From positions 992,001 to 1,056,000 of the forward strand of contig NZ_BMLS01000001.1 in assembly GCF_014645355.1 (NCBI RefSeq): 64,000 nucleotides of DNA, written 5' to 3'. Below, piece by piece: positions 8,200-20,809 of the stretch (its first letter is position 1; every line of letters begins with the position of its first letter). The notes below the pieces were generated by a model. The model ran no database searches. It saw only the letters and a program-made list of their open reading frames with translations, and had not been told where the DNA came from. A program made the position numbers and the translations under genes. The stretch is from Bowmanella pacifica (GTDB lineage Bacteria > Pseudomonadota > Gammaproteobacteria > Enterobacterales > Alteromonadaceae).

Positions 8200-9741
8200 G
8201 TGCGCTTTGTCAGCCTAATTACCGCGCTGGCGCTAACACTTAGTGCCTGCACCACCATGCCGCCTTCCTCGCATGATTTGTTTGAAGCCACCACCTCACA
8301 ACTACAACAACAAATGACCGAAGGCCGACTGAGCTCCGAGCAATTGGTGCAATACTATCTGGCCCGTATCCAGCGCTTTGATGATCAGGGACCTGAGCTG
8401 AATGCCGTAATTAGTCTTGATCCCAGCGCTATTGCTCAGGCTAAAGCGCTGGATAAAGAACGCCAGGCAGGCAAACTGCGTGGCCCATTGCACGGCATTC
8501 CAGTGCTGCTGAAGGACAATATCGACAGTCTGGGCGTGGCCAATACCGGCGGTTCAGTACTCTTCAAGGATAACCTGCCCGTAGACGATGCGTTTTTGGT
8601 AAAAAAGCTACGCGATGCTGGCGTGATTATTCTGGGTAAAGCCAACCTTAGCGAATGGGCCAACTTTCGCTCCACCCGCTCTAGCTCAGGTTGGAGTGCC
8701 ATGGGTGGACAAACCCGTAATCCTTACGACACCAGCGCCTCCACTTGTGGTTCCAGCTCAGGCTCAGGCGCGGCGGTTGCCGCTAATCTCACCACACTGG
8801 CGGTAGGCACGGAAACCGATGGTTCATTGGTGTGTCCCGGCGCTATAAATGGCATAGTCAGTATCAAACCTACGCTGGGCCTGGTTAGCCGCGATGGCAT
8901 TATTCCTATAGCCCACAGCCAGGATACCGCCGGCCCCATGACGCGCACGTTACGAGATGCCGTGTTACTGCTGCAGGCCATGTCAGGGCAAGACCCAGGT
9001 GATGCAGCCAGTTACACGGATACCCGCGATTTTACTCAACACCTGACCAAGGACGGCTTACGCGGCAAACGCATCGGCGTAGTGCGCAGCCTGATGGGTT
9101 ATCACCCTCTGCTGGATGGCGTTTTTGAGCAGCAGCTCGACCTATTACGTGCACAAGGTGCCACATTGGTTGATACCGAACTGGATGAGCAATGGGGAGA
9201 TGACGAATTCACCATCTTGCTGCATGAGTTTAAACCGGATATGGCTGCCTATCTGGCCAGCACATCCTTACCTTACCGAAGCCTGAATGACCTGCTGGAA
9301 GCCAACCTTGCACACCAGGAACAAGAACTGGCGATATTCGGTCAAGAAATTTTTGCCATGGCGGTGGCCCGTAGTGACGAGCAACAAGCCGAATACCTTG
9401 AAGCACTGGCACGGGCTAAACAGCAGGCCGGTGCAGAGGGTATTGATGCGCTACTGGCTAAGGATAAGCTGGACTTGCTGATCGCCCCTACTGTCGGCCC
9501 CGCCTGGAAAACCGACCACATCAATGGCGACCACTATCTGGGAGCAGCCAGCTCCGCGGCAGCTGTGGCCGGCTATCCGCATATCACCATTCCCATGGGC
9601 TTTGTTGAAGTACCCGGCAGCCCGGCGCTGCCTGTGGGGATGAGCTTTTTCGGTACAGCAAAGTCAGAGCCCGTGCTGATCGAAGCGGCGTTTGGTTATG
9701 AACAAGCCAGCCAGAAACGACGTCCGCCAAAGCTACACTAA
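8200..9741 (+). CDS. Amidase-signature family lipoprotein
   Basis: This 513-residue protein has a lipoprotein signal (MRFVSLITALALTLSAC, lipobox LSAC, Cys17), so it is probably anchored in the envelope. The amidase-signature core follows: catalytic Lys105 in GIPVLLKDNID, cis-Ser near 186 in TCGSSSGSGAAVAAN and nucleophile Ser209 in TETDGSLVCPG. These enzymes hydrolyse carboxamides or aryl esters; the substrate is not predictable. The start is a GTG with AAGGAG upstream. It is transcribed alone and ends in a short hairpin shared with a convergent gene. Confidence 0.88.
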   Translation: MRFVSLITALALTLSACTTMPPSSHDLFEATTSQLQQQMTEGRLSSEQLVQYYLARIQRFDDQGPELNAVISLDPSAIAQAKALDKERQAGKLRGPLHGIPVLLKDNIDSLGVANTGGSVLFKDNLPVDDAFLVKKLRDAGVIILGKANLSEWANFRSTRSSSGWSAMGGQTRNPYDTSASTCGSSSGSGAAVAANLTTLAVGTETDGSLVCPGAINGIVSIKPTLGLVSRDGIIPIAHSQDTAGPMTRTLRDAVLLLQAMSGQDPGDAASYTDTRDFTQHLTKDGLRGKRIGVVRSLMGYHPLLDGVFEQQLDLLRAQGATLVDTELDEQWGDDEFTILLHEFKPDMAAYLASTSLPYRSLNDLLEANLAHQEQELAIFGQEIFAMAVARSDEQQAEYLEALARAKQQAGAEGIDALLAKDKLDLLIAPTVGPAWKTDHINGDHYLGAASSAAAVAGYPHITIPMGFVEVPGSPALPVGMSFFGTAKSEPVLIEAAFGYEQASQKRRPPKLH

Positions 9742-9747
9742 GGGTGA

Positions 9748-9770
9748 ACAGGGCGTCTTGGGCGCCCTGT
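9748..9770. terminator. Bidirectional hairpin between convergent genes
   Basis: ACAGGGCG and CGCCCTGT form an 8-bp stem with a 7-nt loop, seven bases after the amidase stop codon and 45 bases after the stop codon of the convergent propeller gene. The T-run is weak, so termination strength is uncertain. Confidence 0.5.
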
Positions 9771-9814
9771 GTTATCAGCATTGATAAATACCATGCTGAA
9801 GCTGCGAAACACAA

Positions 9815-10846
9815 TCAGGGGCGAGGCGCGAACTTGCTGATATCCAAGGTACCCACCCGACCATCATGGCCTGCGCCTAAAAAGCTTTGCTCATTCGCCG
9901 CCAGGGTATAAAAACCCTGTTCGGAAAATGCCTGCCAGCTCGCGCCATGATCATAGGAGATATCCGTGCCTGTCTTGCCGGTTGCCAAGCAAATCGCGTT
10001 AATGCAGGCCATCGCCGTGCGCAACCCTCGCTCACCGGCCTGAATAACCTTCGCCCCCTGCGCGGTGAGTTTTGCCAGGTTGGGATACTTACCCGGTCTA
10101 TCCTGAAAGTCACCGCCCAGGACAAAAACCTCGTTCTTGCCATTCAGACCAATAGCGTAAGCGCCACCCGTTTGCCCTTGTCTATGTATCGGTAGCGCGA
10201 TACGTTGCCAGCGCTCACCTGCATCATCAGAATGATAGGCCGATGCCGAAAAGCCACCGGTGGCGATCCAGACATTATTTTTATCCTGAATTTTCAGGGT
10301 ATTACCGCTGGCCGCAAAAGCCGCTTCCTTGTCTAACATGACGGGTAACTGCTGCTTGGGAATACGCCGCCAGGTTTTGCCCCCATCCGAGGTTTTCATG
10401 ACCACATAGAAACCATCTACCGGATCGCCCAATAGCAAGCCGTGCTCCTGATCCCAAAAATCGATGGAATTAAAAAAGCCCTCCGCCTGCTCATTCTGCA
10501 ACCACAATTGCCAGTCTAATCCACCGTCTGTGCTACGGTACAAGCGTGAACTCTGACCTGGCCCCACCGTCATCGCCAGTACGCTGCCATCAGCAAATTG
10601 CTGCAAATCGCGAATATCCCCTTCGGCTTCAGAGGAAATAGCCACCGCTTGCCAGGTATCACCCGCATCCAGGCTTTTATAAACCTGTCCTTGGGTACCT
10701 GCTACCCATAACTGGCCAAAGTCCGCACTGCTGGCCCGAAGCGAAGGCGCTTCGGGTAGGCTTTGTACCTTCCAATCCAAGGCCGATACCTTTGCCGAGC
10801 AAAGCAGCGTCAAAACGGATAAGGCTAAAGTGGATAGTTTCAACAT
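9815..10846 (-). CDS. Ycf48/BNR-repeat exported beta-propeller protein
   Basis: This 343-residue protein has a signal peptide (about 1-23, ending KVSA). Asp-box/BNR motifs repeat along the chain: KSLDAGDTW, RSTDGGLDW, KTSDGGKTW, HSDDAGERW and SYDHGASW. This pattern is typical of Ycf48-like and sialidase-type propellers, here without the sialidase arginine triad. In bacteria without photosystems such proteins are often called oxidoreductases or photosystem assembly-like proteins with little evidence. The role is unknown; a periplasmic location is likely. It is the second gene after the M42-type peptidase on the minus strand, 16 bp downstream, so co-transcription is possible. Confidence 0.8.
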   Translation of the reverse strand: MLKLSTLALSVLTLLCSAKVSALDWKVQSLPEAPSLRASSADFGQLWVAGTQGQVYKSLDAGDTWQAVAISSEAEGDIRDLQQFADGSVLAMTVGPGQSSRLYRSTDGGLDWQLWLQNEQAEGFFNSIDFWDQEHGLLLGDPVDGFYVVMKTSDGGKTWRRIPKQQLPVMLDKEAAFAASGNTLKIQDKNNVWIATGGFSASAYHSDDAGERWQRIALPIHRQGQTGGAYAIGLNGKNEVFVLGGDFQDRPGKYPNLAKLTAQGAKVIQAGERGLRTAMACINAICLATGKTGTDISYDHGASWQAFSEQGFYTLAANEQSFLGAGHDGRVGTLDISKFAPRP

Positions 10847-10862
10847 GGTTATTCCCTTATGC

Positions 10863-11918
10863 TTAATGTACTTCGGCGATGCGCTTTAACACGGTAAGAA
10901 ACGCCTGACAGGATGCAATAGACGCGGTTTCTTCCATGGTGTGGTAGCCGGTAGTGGGAATTTGCAAAGTAGAGCCCGTGACTACCCCGTTAGAAGCGGC
11001 AATAATCCGTCCCATTTCGGTACTGCCGTAAGACTGAGGCGTCAGCCCTTGTGCCAGCAACTGGGCATTTTTCTGATCAATATATTCATCCTTGTAGCTG
11101 CAGGTATGACCATAAACTTCACAAATAGCCTGTAGCTGCTCGGTCAGCAACGCATCAAACTCGGCGTTGGCGTCTTTATGGCGCAATACCAGTTGCTGCT
11201 TGTCTGCTTCTTCACGATCCGGATAGGGGCTGGTATCCACCACAATAAGACGGTTGGTGCTACTGCCAAAGCGCCTGAACCACTCCAGCAAATAGCGCCA
11301 ACTTTTACCGGCTTCTTCCTGAGCGGTGAAAAATGCCGTGCCTTGAAAGCCAAGACTAAACAAATGCACTAAAAAAGCAGCGGTCAACACGTTATCCAAC
11401 TGGCCGCTGATGGTGTCCTCTTTGACGCTTAACCTATCAGCAAAGGCCACCGGCGTCCCGGCCACCAGATGCTCCATACCTTCGAGGGTAAAAATCAGGT
11501 TGTTGCGCCGCTCACACACATAGCTTTTAGCAATCCGGCCCTTACCCCGATAGGCACCGGACCAGGGTTCGTAGGCCATTACCGGCGTGGTGTCGAAACG
11601 GTCGACGATTTTATTGATCAGTTGCTCGGATACCGAATTACCCAACAAGTCTGAACGATTGCCCGCCACAAAAGCGGCATACTGAAATTCATTGGGGCCG
11701 GTGCAGATTAAACCATGTCTATCAATATGGGCGGAGAACATGGCCGAGAATGGCTTACTACCCTGCGCTACCAGCACACCTTCGTACCAGGTGACCTGCG
11801 CGCCCCGCTCTTCCAATTCTCGTTGTAATACTCTAAAAAAACTGTGCTCCGCCCCCACTACGCTGGGCTCACGGATCAGGGTTTTCAGTAAATCAAACAC
11901 TTCATTTAATTCGGACAT
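10863..11918 (-). CDS. M42-type metallo-aminopeptidase-like protein
   Basis: This is a 351-residue co-catalytic zinc peptidase of the M20/M42 clan, closest in motifs to M42 (FrvX/glutamyl aminopeptidase). It has SAHIDRHGL (His64, Asp66), SGQLDN (Asp175 bridging metal), TAQEEAGKS (Glu201/Glu202), VVDTSPYP and the final TTGYHTMEE histidine. These enzymes cut N-terminal residues from peptides in the cytoplasm. The frame stays open 87 bases further upstream, but the added residues look unnatural and MSELNEVFDLLK is the expected beginning, so the ATG at 11918 is chosen; its ribosome site is weak. Confidence 0.82.
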   Translation of the reverse strand: MSELNEVFDLLKTLIREPSVVGAEHSFFRVLQRELEERGAQVTWYEGVLVAQGSKPFSAMFSAHIDRHGLICTGPNEFQYAAFVAGNRSDLLGNSVSEQLINKIVDRFDTTPVMAYEPWSGAYRGKGRIAKSYVCERRNNLIFTLEGMEHLVAGTPVAFADRLSVKEDTISGQLDNVLTAAFLVHLFSLGFQGTAFFTAQEEAGKSWRYLLEWFRRFGSSTNRLIVVDTSPYPDREEADKQQLVLRHKDANAEFDALLTEQLQAICEVYGHTCSYKDEYIDQKNAQLLAQGLTPQSYGSTEMGRIIAASNGVVTGSTLQIPTTGYHTMEETASIASCQAFLTVLKRIAEVH

Positions 11919-12035
11919 GGCAACTGTAGCATCAGAGCAAAATATGCTCTTAGCATACTGACAAATGCAAGAAGTCGCAGCAGATTCATGATATCCAGCA
12001 GCCAATAAAAGGCTGCCTTGTGGGAAATGATTTTA

Positions 12036-12054
12036 GGGGCCGGATTATGGCCCC
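12036..12054 (-). terminator. Terminator of the metalloprotease gene
   Basis: GGGGCC and GGCCCC make a 6-bp GC stem with a 7-nt loop. On the minus strand it is followed by TAAAATCATTT. It lies 8 bases after the metalloprotease stop codon. Confidence 0.55.
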
Positions 12055-12062
12055 AGGATTGC

Positions 12063-14411
12063 TTAGATAGGAGAGCCTGGTGGTAAGGCCAGCGGTGTAA
12101 ACACCGGAGACCACGCTCCGCTATCCTCAAACTGTTCCCATTGCTGGGAAAGCAGGTTAAGACTCGAATCTTTGTCGTGCTTGTCCAGCCAGTCACCTAA
12201 ACTCTGCATCTGCTGATATAAGATGGCCCTGGCCTCTGGAGACAATTCGGCGCTATTGAGGCTGTTCATCAACTGATAAAAGGTCACATGCCTGACCCTT
12301 TGCTGCAACAGCAACTCAGTGCCCTTATAGTTGCGATTCTTAACGGCCTTAGCCAGTAACCTATCCAGTGTTGTCTCGAGCTGCCCCTGACCGGCAAGAC
12401 GATTGAGTCTTAAGGGATGCAAGAGCATCGACAGGGTATGATTAGCTGAGGCTTCGGCTGCACTGAGCGGATCAAACGCCAAACCAGTGCGGCCCTTAAA
12501 GCTTTCGCGCCCATCACTGTCGCCATAAGCTTTAGGTGGTATCAAAGCCAACAGGTCATCCGGCAAGGCCAAAAACTCCGGCGTCAAGGTTGTCAGCAAC
12601 GACGCCAAGGCTTGCTGTTGTTTGTCGGCAGATACCCACTTAATGCCTTTAGGCTCGGCGTATTCGCCTTTTAGTTCATACTCATAAAATGCGCCGCCCA
12701 GCAGTTTGCTCACCGCTTCTACCTGATAACGGTGGAGTAAATAAATAGGTACCAGCGCTTCTTGCAAGCTCGATAAGGGTTGGCCCTTAGCAATATTGCT
12801 CAGACCAAAATTTGTCAGGGCAAAGCGGCGAACTTCAGCCAAACGGGTGAGTTCAGCAACAGGATCACCACCGTTATCCCATAAATGCCCGATGGCACTG
12901 ACACCACCGGCGGGACGGGTATCGGCATCGGCCATATACTCCAGTCCATCCTTTTTGGCCTTAGTCACCAGCGCCGTTAGTTGTGCGTTGTTGTAGTCCC
13001 CATAGCCGTATTGGATAGCATAGTGGTCCCATTCACCTAAGCCTTCCCGATAGGCATTTTTCAGGCTGATCTGATTGTTCTGTAACTCAACCAAAGGATG
13101 GGGGTAATCCATCACCGAAGCCCGTCCATTGGCACTGGCGGCAAAGTTATGAATCAGGCCGATAGTATGCCCTACTTCATGGGCTGATAACTGACGGATA
13201 CGCGCCAGGGCCATGGCTTTTTGTTTTTCAACATCGGCTTGCTCACCGCTGTATGGGCCGGTCAAGCCTGATGCAATCAAAAAGTCCTGACGAACACGTA
13301 GCGAGCCCAAAGTAACATGGCCTTTTAGAATCTCACCGGTTCTGGGGTCAGTGACACCCGCACCATAAGACCAACCGCGCGTAGCTCTGTGTACCCATTG
13401 GATGACGTTATATCGCACATCCATAGGATCGGCGTCGGCGGGCAGGTCTTTTACCTGAAACGCATCTTTGTAGCCAAGTTGCTCAAACGCCGTATTCCAC
13501 CACATGGCGCCGTCATACAACGCGGTGCGAACCGGTTCCGGTACGCCTGGGTCAAGGTAATAAACAATAGGCGCCACGGCTTCACTCACGGCCGCATCAG
13601 GATTCTTCTTTTGCAGACGATGACGGGGTAACAAACGCTTCACCATGGGTTGATCGATAGCGGCGGCATAATCCATATATTCCACTTTCCAGTAACCGGA
13701 ATAGGGATGGAAGTCACGTTGCTGGTAGCCCGCTTCCGGCAAAGCAATGAGTGAATGATGCAAATGCACGCTAATAGCATCGGGTTCAGGGGTAACCTGG
13801 CGCACAAACTCACCAGCCTTGCTGCCCGCGTATGTCACCAGCGCTTCCAACTCAGTATTAAGCGGAAACGCCTTAGAACGCTTGAGATAAACGCCACTGC
13901 GTTTGGCATCGGGTTTATAGGTGCCTTGTTTTTGTGCAGCAAGCCGCGGAGCAATCTGATGGATGTCACTGAGTAAGAAGGCCGTGTAGTCGACCAACCA
14001 CTTGCCGGATTCACTGGCAACCACTGGCAGTCCCGCCAACACCGACGTGGCAAAGGCTTCGTCAATACTGGCTCGCTCAGCAACATTATGGCTGTCTGCC
14101 CGGTAGTAAGTATTTAACTGTTTAAGCAGCAGTTTATTACCGAACGGCTCAAATTGTACCAAGCGGGTCTCGCCCAACTGGCCTCTGTCCAAGCCAATAT
14201 CATTTGATCCGATACCGCGCGGCAGTGAACTTTGAAAAATAAACGGCTGCTCTATCTTGTCCACCAGCAGGAACACTTTGTCCTCACTGGCCTGATAGTA
14301 GAAGTCAAAGTATCCCTGCCGTAGCTCCATCCCTTTAGTAAAGTCTTTAATACCGGCCGCATTAGCCAGCGGACTGAGTAACAGACACAGCCACCATCCC
14401 CATTTTGCCAT
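12063..14411 (-). CDS. Exported zinc metalloprotease, DUF5117/DUF4953 type
   Basis: This 782-residue protein has a signal peptide (about 1-18, ending LANA). The zinc motif HEVGHTIGLIH (411-421) fits HExxHxxGxxH of metzincins, and the Met-turn SVMDY follows at about 432-436. The N-terminal half (IKDFTKGMELRQGYFDFYYQ, FQSSLPRGIGSNDIGLDRGQ) is typical of the DUF5117/DUF5118 zinc-dependent protease family found in Alteromonadales and Bacteroidetes. Location should be periplasmic or secreted; substrates are unknown. Length is close to the family's usual 800-850. It is monocistronic, with a terminator after it. Confidence 0.85.
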   Translation of the reverse strand: MAKWGWWLCLLLSPLANAAGIKDFTKGMELRQGYFDFYYQASEDKVFLLVDKIEQPFIFQSSLPRGIGSNDIGLDRGQLGETRLVQFEPFGNKLLLKQLNTYYRADSHNVAERASIDEAFATSVLAGLPVVASESGKWLVDYTAFLLSDIHQIAPRLAAQKQGTYKPDAKRSGVYLKRSKAFPLNTELEALVTYAGSKAGEFVRQVTPEPDAISVHLHHSLIALPEAGYQQRDFHPYSGYWKVEYMDYAAAIDQPMVKRLLPRHRLQKKNPDAAVSEAVAPIVYYLDPGVPEPVRTALYDGAMWWNTAFEQLGYKDAFQVKDLPADADPMDVRYNVIQWVHRATRGWSYGAGVTDPRTGEILKGHVTLGSLRVRQDFLIASGLTGPYSGEQADVEKQKAMALARIRQLSAHEVGHTIGLIHNFAASANGRASVMDYPHPLVELQNNQISLKNAYREGLGEWDHYAIQYGYGDYNNAQLTALVTKAKKDGLEYMADADTRPAGGVSAIGHLWDNGGDPVAELTRLAEVRRFALTNFGLSNIAKGQPLSSLQEALVPIYLLHRYQVEAVSKLLGGAFYEYELKGEYAEPKGIKWVSADKQQQALASLLTTLTPEFLALPDDLLALIPPKAYGDSDGRESFKGRTGLAFDPLSAAEASANHTLSMLLHPLRLNRLAGQGQLETTLDRLLAKAVKNRNYKGTELLLQQRVRHVTFYQLMNSLNSAELSPEARAILYQQMQSLGDWLDKHDKDSSLNLLSQQWEQFEDSGAWSPVFTPLALPPGSPI

Positions 14412-14532
14412 CTTGCCCTCTGTATATTTTTATTTTCCAGGCACTTACCTTATCTCAGCCGAGATCAGGGTGAAACCATCAGATGGCCCAAATACTGACA
14501 TTGACCGTTCAATAACCTGCCAAACAGCCCCA

Positions 14533-14570
14533 GACACAAAAAAGCCCACCTGGGTGGGCTGTTTTGTGTC
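14533..14570. terminator. Strong terminator after cheV
   Basis: AGCCCACC and GGTGGGCT (14543-14560) form the core stem, flanked by GACACAAAA / TTTTGTGTC, which extends it. On the minus strand the core is followed by TTTTTTG, a classical intrinsic terminator 20 bases after the cheV stop codon. On the plus strand GTTTTGTG also gives a weak terminator. Confidence 0.85.
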
Positions 14571-14579
14571 GCAAATAGC

Positions 14580-15506
14580 TCAGGGTTCGGCCATCCACTT
14601 TCGCACAGCCGAGGCCAGTTCATCCGGGTGAAACTTAGCAATAAACTGATCAGCGCCCACTTTCTGCACCATGGCTTCGTTAAATACCCCGCTTAGGGAG
14701 GAATGCAGAACAATATGCACTTTTCGCAAATCAGGATGGTTTTTAACCGAAGTGGTAAGGGTATAGCCGTCCATTTCTGGCATTTCTATATCTGAGATCA
14801 GCAAAGGCACCTTTGAGGTGATATCTCCCCCCATTTCCTTGGCTTTTTCTTCCAGCCAATTCAGCGCCTGACGGCCATCGTTAACTAACTCTACATTCAC
14901 ACCAATAGAAGAAAGGGCACGCTTAACCTGATTGCGCGCCACAGATGAGTCATCGGCCACCAGCACGGTTAAAGCACTGAGATCAATATCTGTTACCTGC
15001 TTCTTCACATCTTCACTGACTTCTTCGTCTATGGGCGAAATCTCGGCAAACACCTTCTCGACATCGATCACCTGAACCAGCTTGTTGTCTACCTTAGTGA
15101 CAGCCGTCAGATAATGGTTGGCACCGGCTCCTTTGGGAGGAGGCATTATCTGTTCCCAGTTGATATTAACAATACGGTCTACGCCCCCCACCAGGAAGCC
15201 TTGGGTAGTGCGGTTGTACTCGGTGACCAGCACAAAAGCGGTTTTCAAATTCTCTATGCGTTTACCACCCGTGGCCTCACTGAGATCAATTACGGTAATA
15301 GGCACACCGCGTAAATGCGCTATTCCCCGTACACAGGGACTGGCACCAGGCATCTCAGTGAGCTCAGGACACTGCAGCACTTCTCTGACTTTAAACACAT
15401 TGATGCCAAAGGGCTGCTCGCCGATCAGCCTGAAAATCAACAATTCCAGTCTGTTCTGACCAACAATGTTGGTTCTTTGGTCCACCGACGCAATTAACTT
15501 GCTCAT
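14580..15506 (-). CDS. cheV: Chemotaxis coupling protein CheV
   Basis: This 308-residue protein has an N-terminal CheW-like domain (about 15-155; NVFKVREVLQCPELTEMPG, RGIAHLRGVPITVIDL) and a C-terminal receiver domain (about 178-305; acidic pair in VLVADDSSVARNQV, phospho-acceptor Asp in LLISDIEMPEMDGY, Lys in FIAKF). CheV couples receptors to CheA and is tuned by phosphorylation. It is monocistronic, bounded by terminators on both sides, with no other chemotaxis gene in the window. Confidence 0.93.
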   Translation of the reverse strand: MSKLIASVDQRTNIVGQNRLELLIFRLIGEQPFGINVFKVREVLQCPELTEMPGASPCVRGIAHLRGVPITVIDLSEATGGKRIENLKTAFVLVTEYNRTTQGFLVGGVDRIVNINWEQIMPPPKGAGANHYLTAVTKVDNKLVQVIDVEKVFAEISPIDEEVSEDVKKQVTDIDLSALTVLVADDSSVARNQVKRALSSIGVNVELVNDGRQALNWLEEKAKEMGGDITSKVPLLISDIEMPEMDGYTLTTSVKNHPDLRKVHIVLHSSLSGVFNEAMVQKVGADQFIAKFHPDELASAVRKWMAEP

Positions 15507-15566
15507 ACACGCTCCGATTTGCCGCTTAAGCTAAACAATAGCAGGTACAAAGATAATACCAATAAA

Positions 15567-15588
15567 AAGCCCGCGTCAAAGCGGGCTT
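15567..15588 (-). terminator. Terminator of the DUF1338 gene
   Basis: AAGCCCGC and GCGGGCTT form an 8-bp stem with a 6-nt loop. On the minus strand it is followed by TTTATT, 21 bases after the DUF1338 stop codon. Confidence 0.8.
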
Positions 15589-15609
15589 ATTTATACGACC
15601 GAATGGGAC

Positions 15610-16410
15610 TTACATACCCACGTTGGTGCTTTCGAAGATTTTGTCTGCAGACGCCGCCACAAAACCTGTGTACAACTTACCATCCGGCAAAGGGAAACGC
15701 TGAGCAAATTCATAGAAACAGCTTGGAATCACCAGGCTCTTGTCACTAAAGCGCACTTCCATCTTATCTGCCATGGTAGAAGACTGAGCCAGGTGAACCT
15801 CCGGTCCGCCTTTGATCTCGCCACCAGAGGTATTCAGTTCAAAACCTGCTTCTTTAAGCTTTTCATTCACGTCTGACAACATAGTGTAATGCTTCAGGTG
15901 GTTCAGGCTGACGGTAAAGTGGTTGGCACGGAAGCCCCAGGCTGATACCCAGGCAGCATATTCAGACTCATTCAGCAGAGTTTGATACTCTTCGCTGCTC
16001 ACCTGCCAGTGGGTGCCGGAATACAAAAAGTTTTCCTTATTCACTGCATCAGCAGGAATGGCATCCACCATCTTTTGGATAATGGCCTGTACAGGGGCTG
16101 AAAATTCTTCGACCAACAATTCACTGATAAAAACCTTAGGTTTAGTGTCATCGGCATGCTCAAAGTGTTTGGCTTTGAGTTTCTTTTGCTCAAAGTTGTA
16201 CTGCCCTTTCTCTTCATAGCCCAGAGCCAGGAAGTGCGCTGCCAATTTTTCCAGATTGACCTTGTCGATGTTAAAGGTACGAAAAGCGACGTGATCATTG
16301 ATAAGTTCGTCACCGTCACCCAGCAATTGGTGAACTTTCAGGGCAGATGGAGTCATGGCAACATAGTCTTGCCACAGGTTAGCAAATAGGGTCTCAACGT
16401 TATTGTGCAT
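15610..16410 (-). CDS. DUF1338 (HglS-like) metalloprotein
   Basis: This 266-residue DUF1338 protein belongs to the fold family of HglS, the Fe(II) 2-oxoadipate dioxygenase/decarboxylase of lysine catabolism (family knowledge). Candidate metal and substrate residues are visible: His40 and Arg44 in NDHVAFRTF, His164 in RANHFTVSL, and a Glu in the segment 204-218. HglS itself is about 460 residues; this short form is just downstream of astD and reads the same way, so a step in arginine or related amino-acid breakdown is possible. It has its own terminator and lies behind the astD terminator, so it may have its own promoter. Exact reaction not established. Confidence 0.78.
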   Translation of the reverse strand: MHNNVETLFANLWQDYVAMTPSALKVHQLLGDGDELINDHVAFRTFNIDKVNLEKLAAHFLALGYEEKGQYNFEQKKLKAKHFEHADDTKPKVFISELLVEEFSAPVQAIIQKMVDAIPADAVNKENFLYSGTHWQVSSEEYQTLLNESEYAAWVSAWGFRANHFTVSLNHLKHYTMLSDVNEKLKEAGFELNTSGGEIKGGPEVHLAQSSTMADKMEVRFSDKSLVIPSCFYEFAQRFPLPDGKLYTGFVAASADKIFESTNVGM

Positions 16411-16610
16411 GATGCTTCTTACTCAGTCCTAGTGGATTGAAAAATCGTAAATTCAATGCTTTGGCCAAATGGCCGGGCAGTGTTTCGCGGCGGCGTATTA
16501 TACGGCAAACGCGAACAAAAAACAGGCAGAAACTAAGATTACTTGGCCAGTTTAGACGAACGGGCTCTACCCTGACTTGACTCAGATCAGGCGCAAGGCC
16601 CATAAAACAG

Positions 16611-16634
16611 TAAAGGCACCATATGGTGCCTTTA
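16611..16634 (-). terminator. Terminator of the ast genes
   Basis: TAAAGGCACC-ATAT-GGTGCCTTTA is a 10-bp perfect stem with a 4-nt loop, 13 bases after the astD stop codon. On the minus strand CTGTTTTATG follows. Confidence 0.75.
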
Positions 16635-16646
16635 CTATTGAGCGAG

Positions 16647-19147
<2,501 letters not shown>

Positions 19148-19198
19148 AGTCGCTTACTCCGCTGTTTCTGAGGCGGTCTGTTAAAAAAGTGTTTGGAA

Positions 19199-19287
19199 GC
19201 CGGAAAACCGGCAAATAGAAACCGGCGCCAGACAGCGCGCCGGTCGGTCAATCTTGTTCATCAGGCGGGAAAGTCGCTCCCGCCTGA
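19199..19287. repeat. Three tandem hairpins between aruC and astA
   Basis: Three separate perfect inverted repeats follow one another: GCCGG-AAAA-CCGGC (19199-19212), ACCGGCGC/GCGCCGGT (19221-19244) and TCAGGCGGGA/TCCCGCCTGA (19261-19287, 10-bp stem). None has a T-run. They lie between two genes of the same pathway on the minus strand. They may trim or stabilise mRNA, or partly stop transcription, and so adjust the aruC:astAD ratio. Confidence 0.6.
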
Positions 19288-19295
19288 TATGACCA

Positions 19296-20809
<1,514 letters not shown>

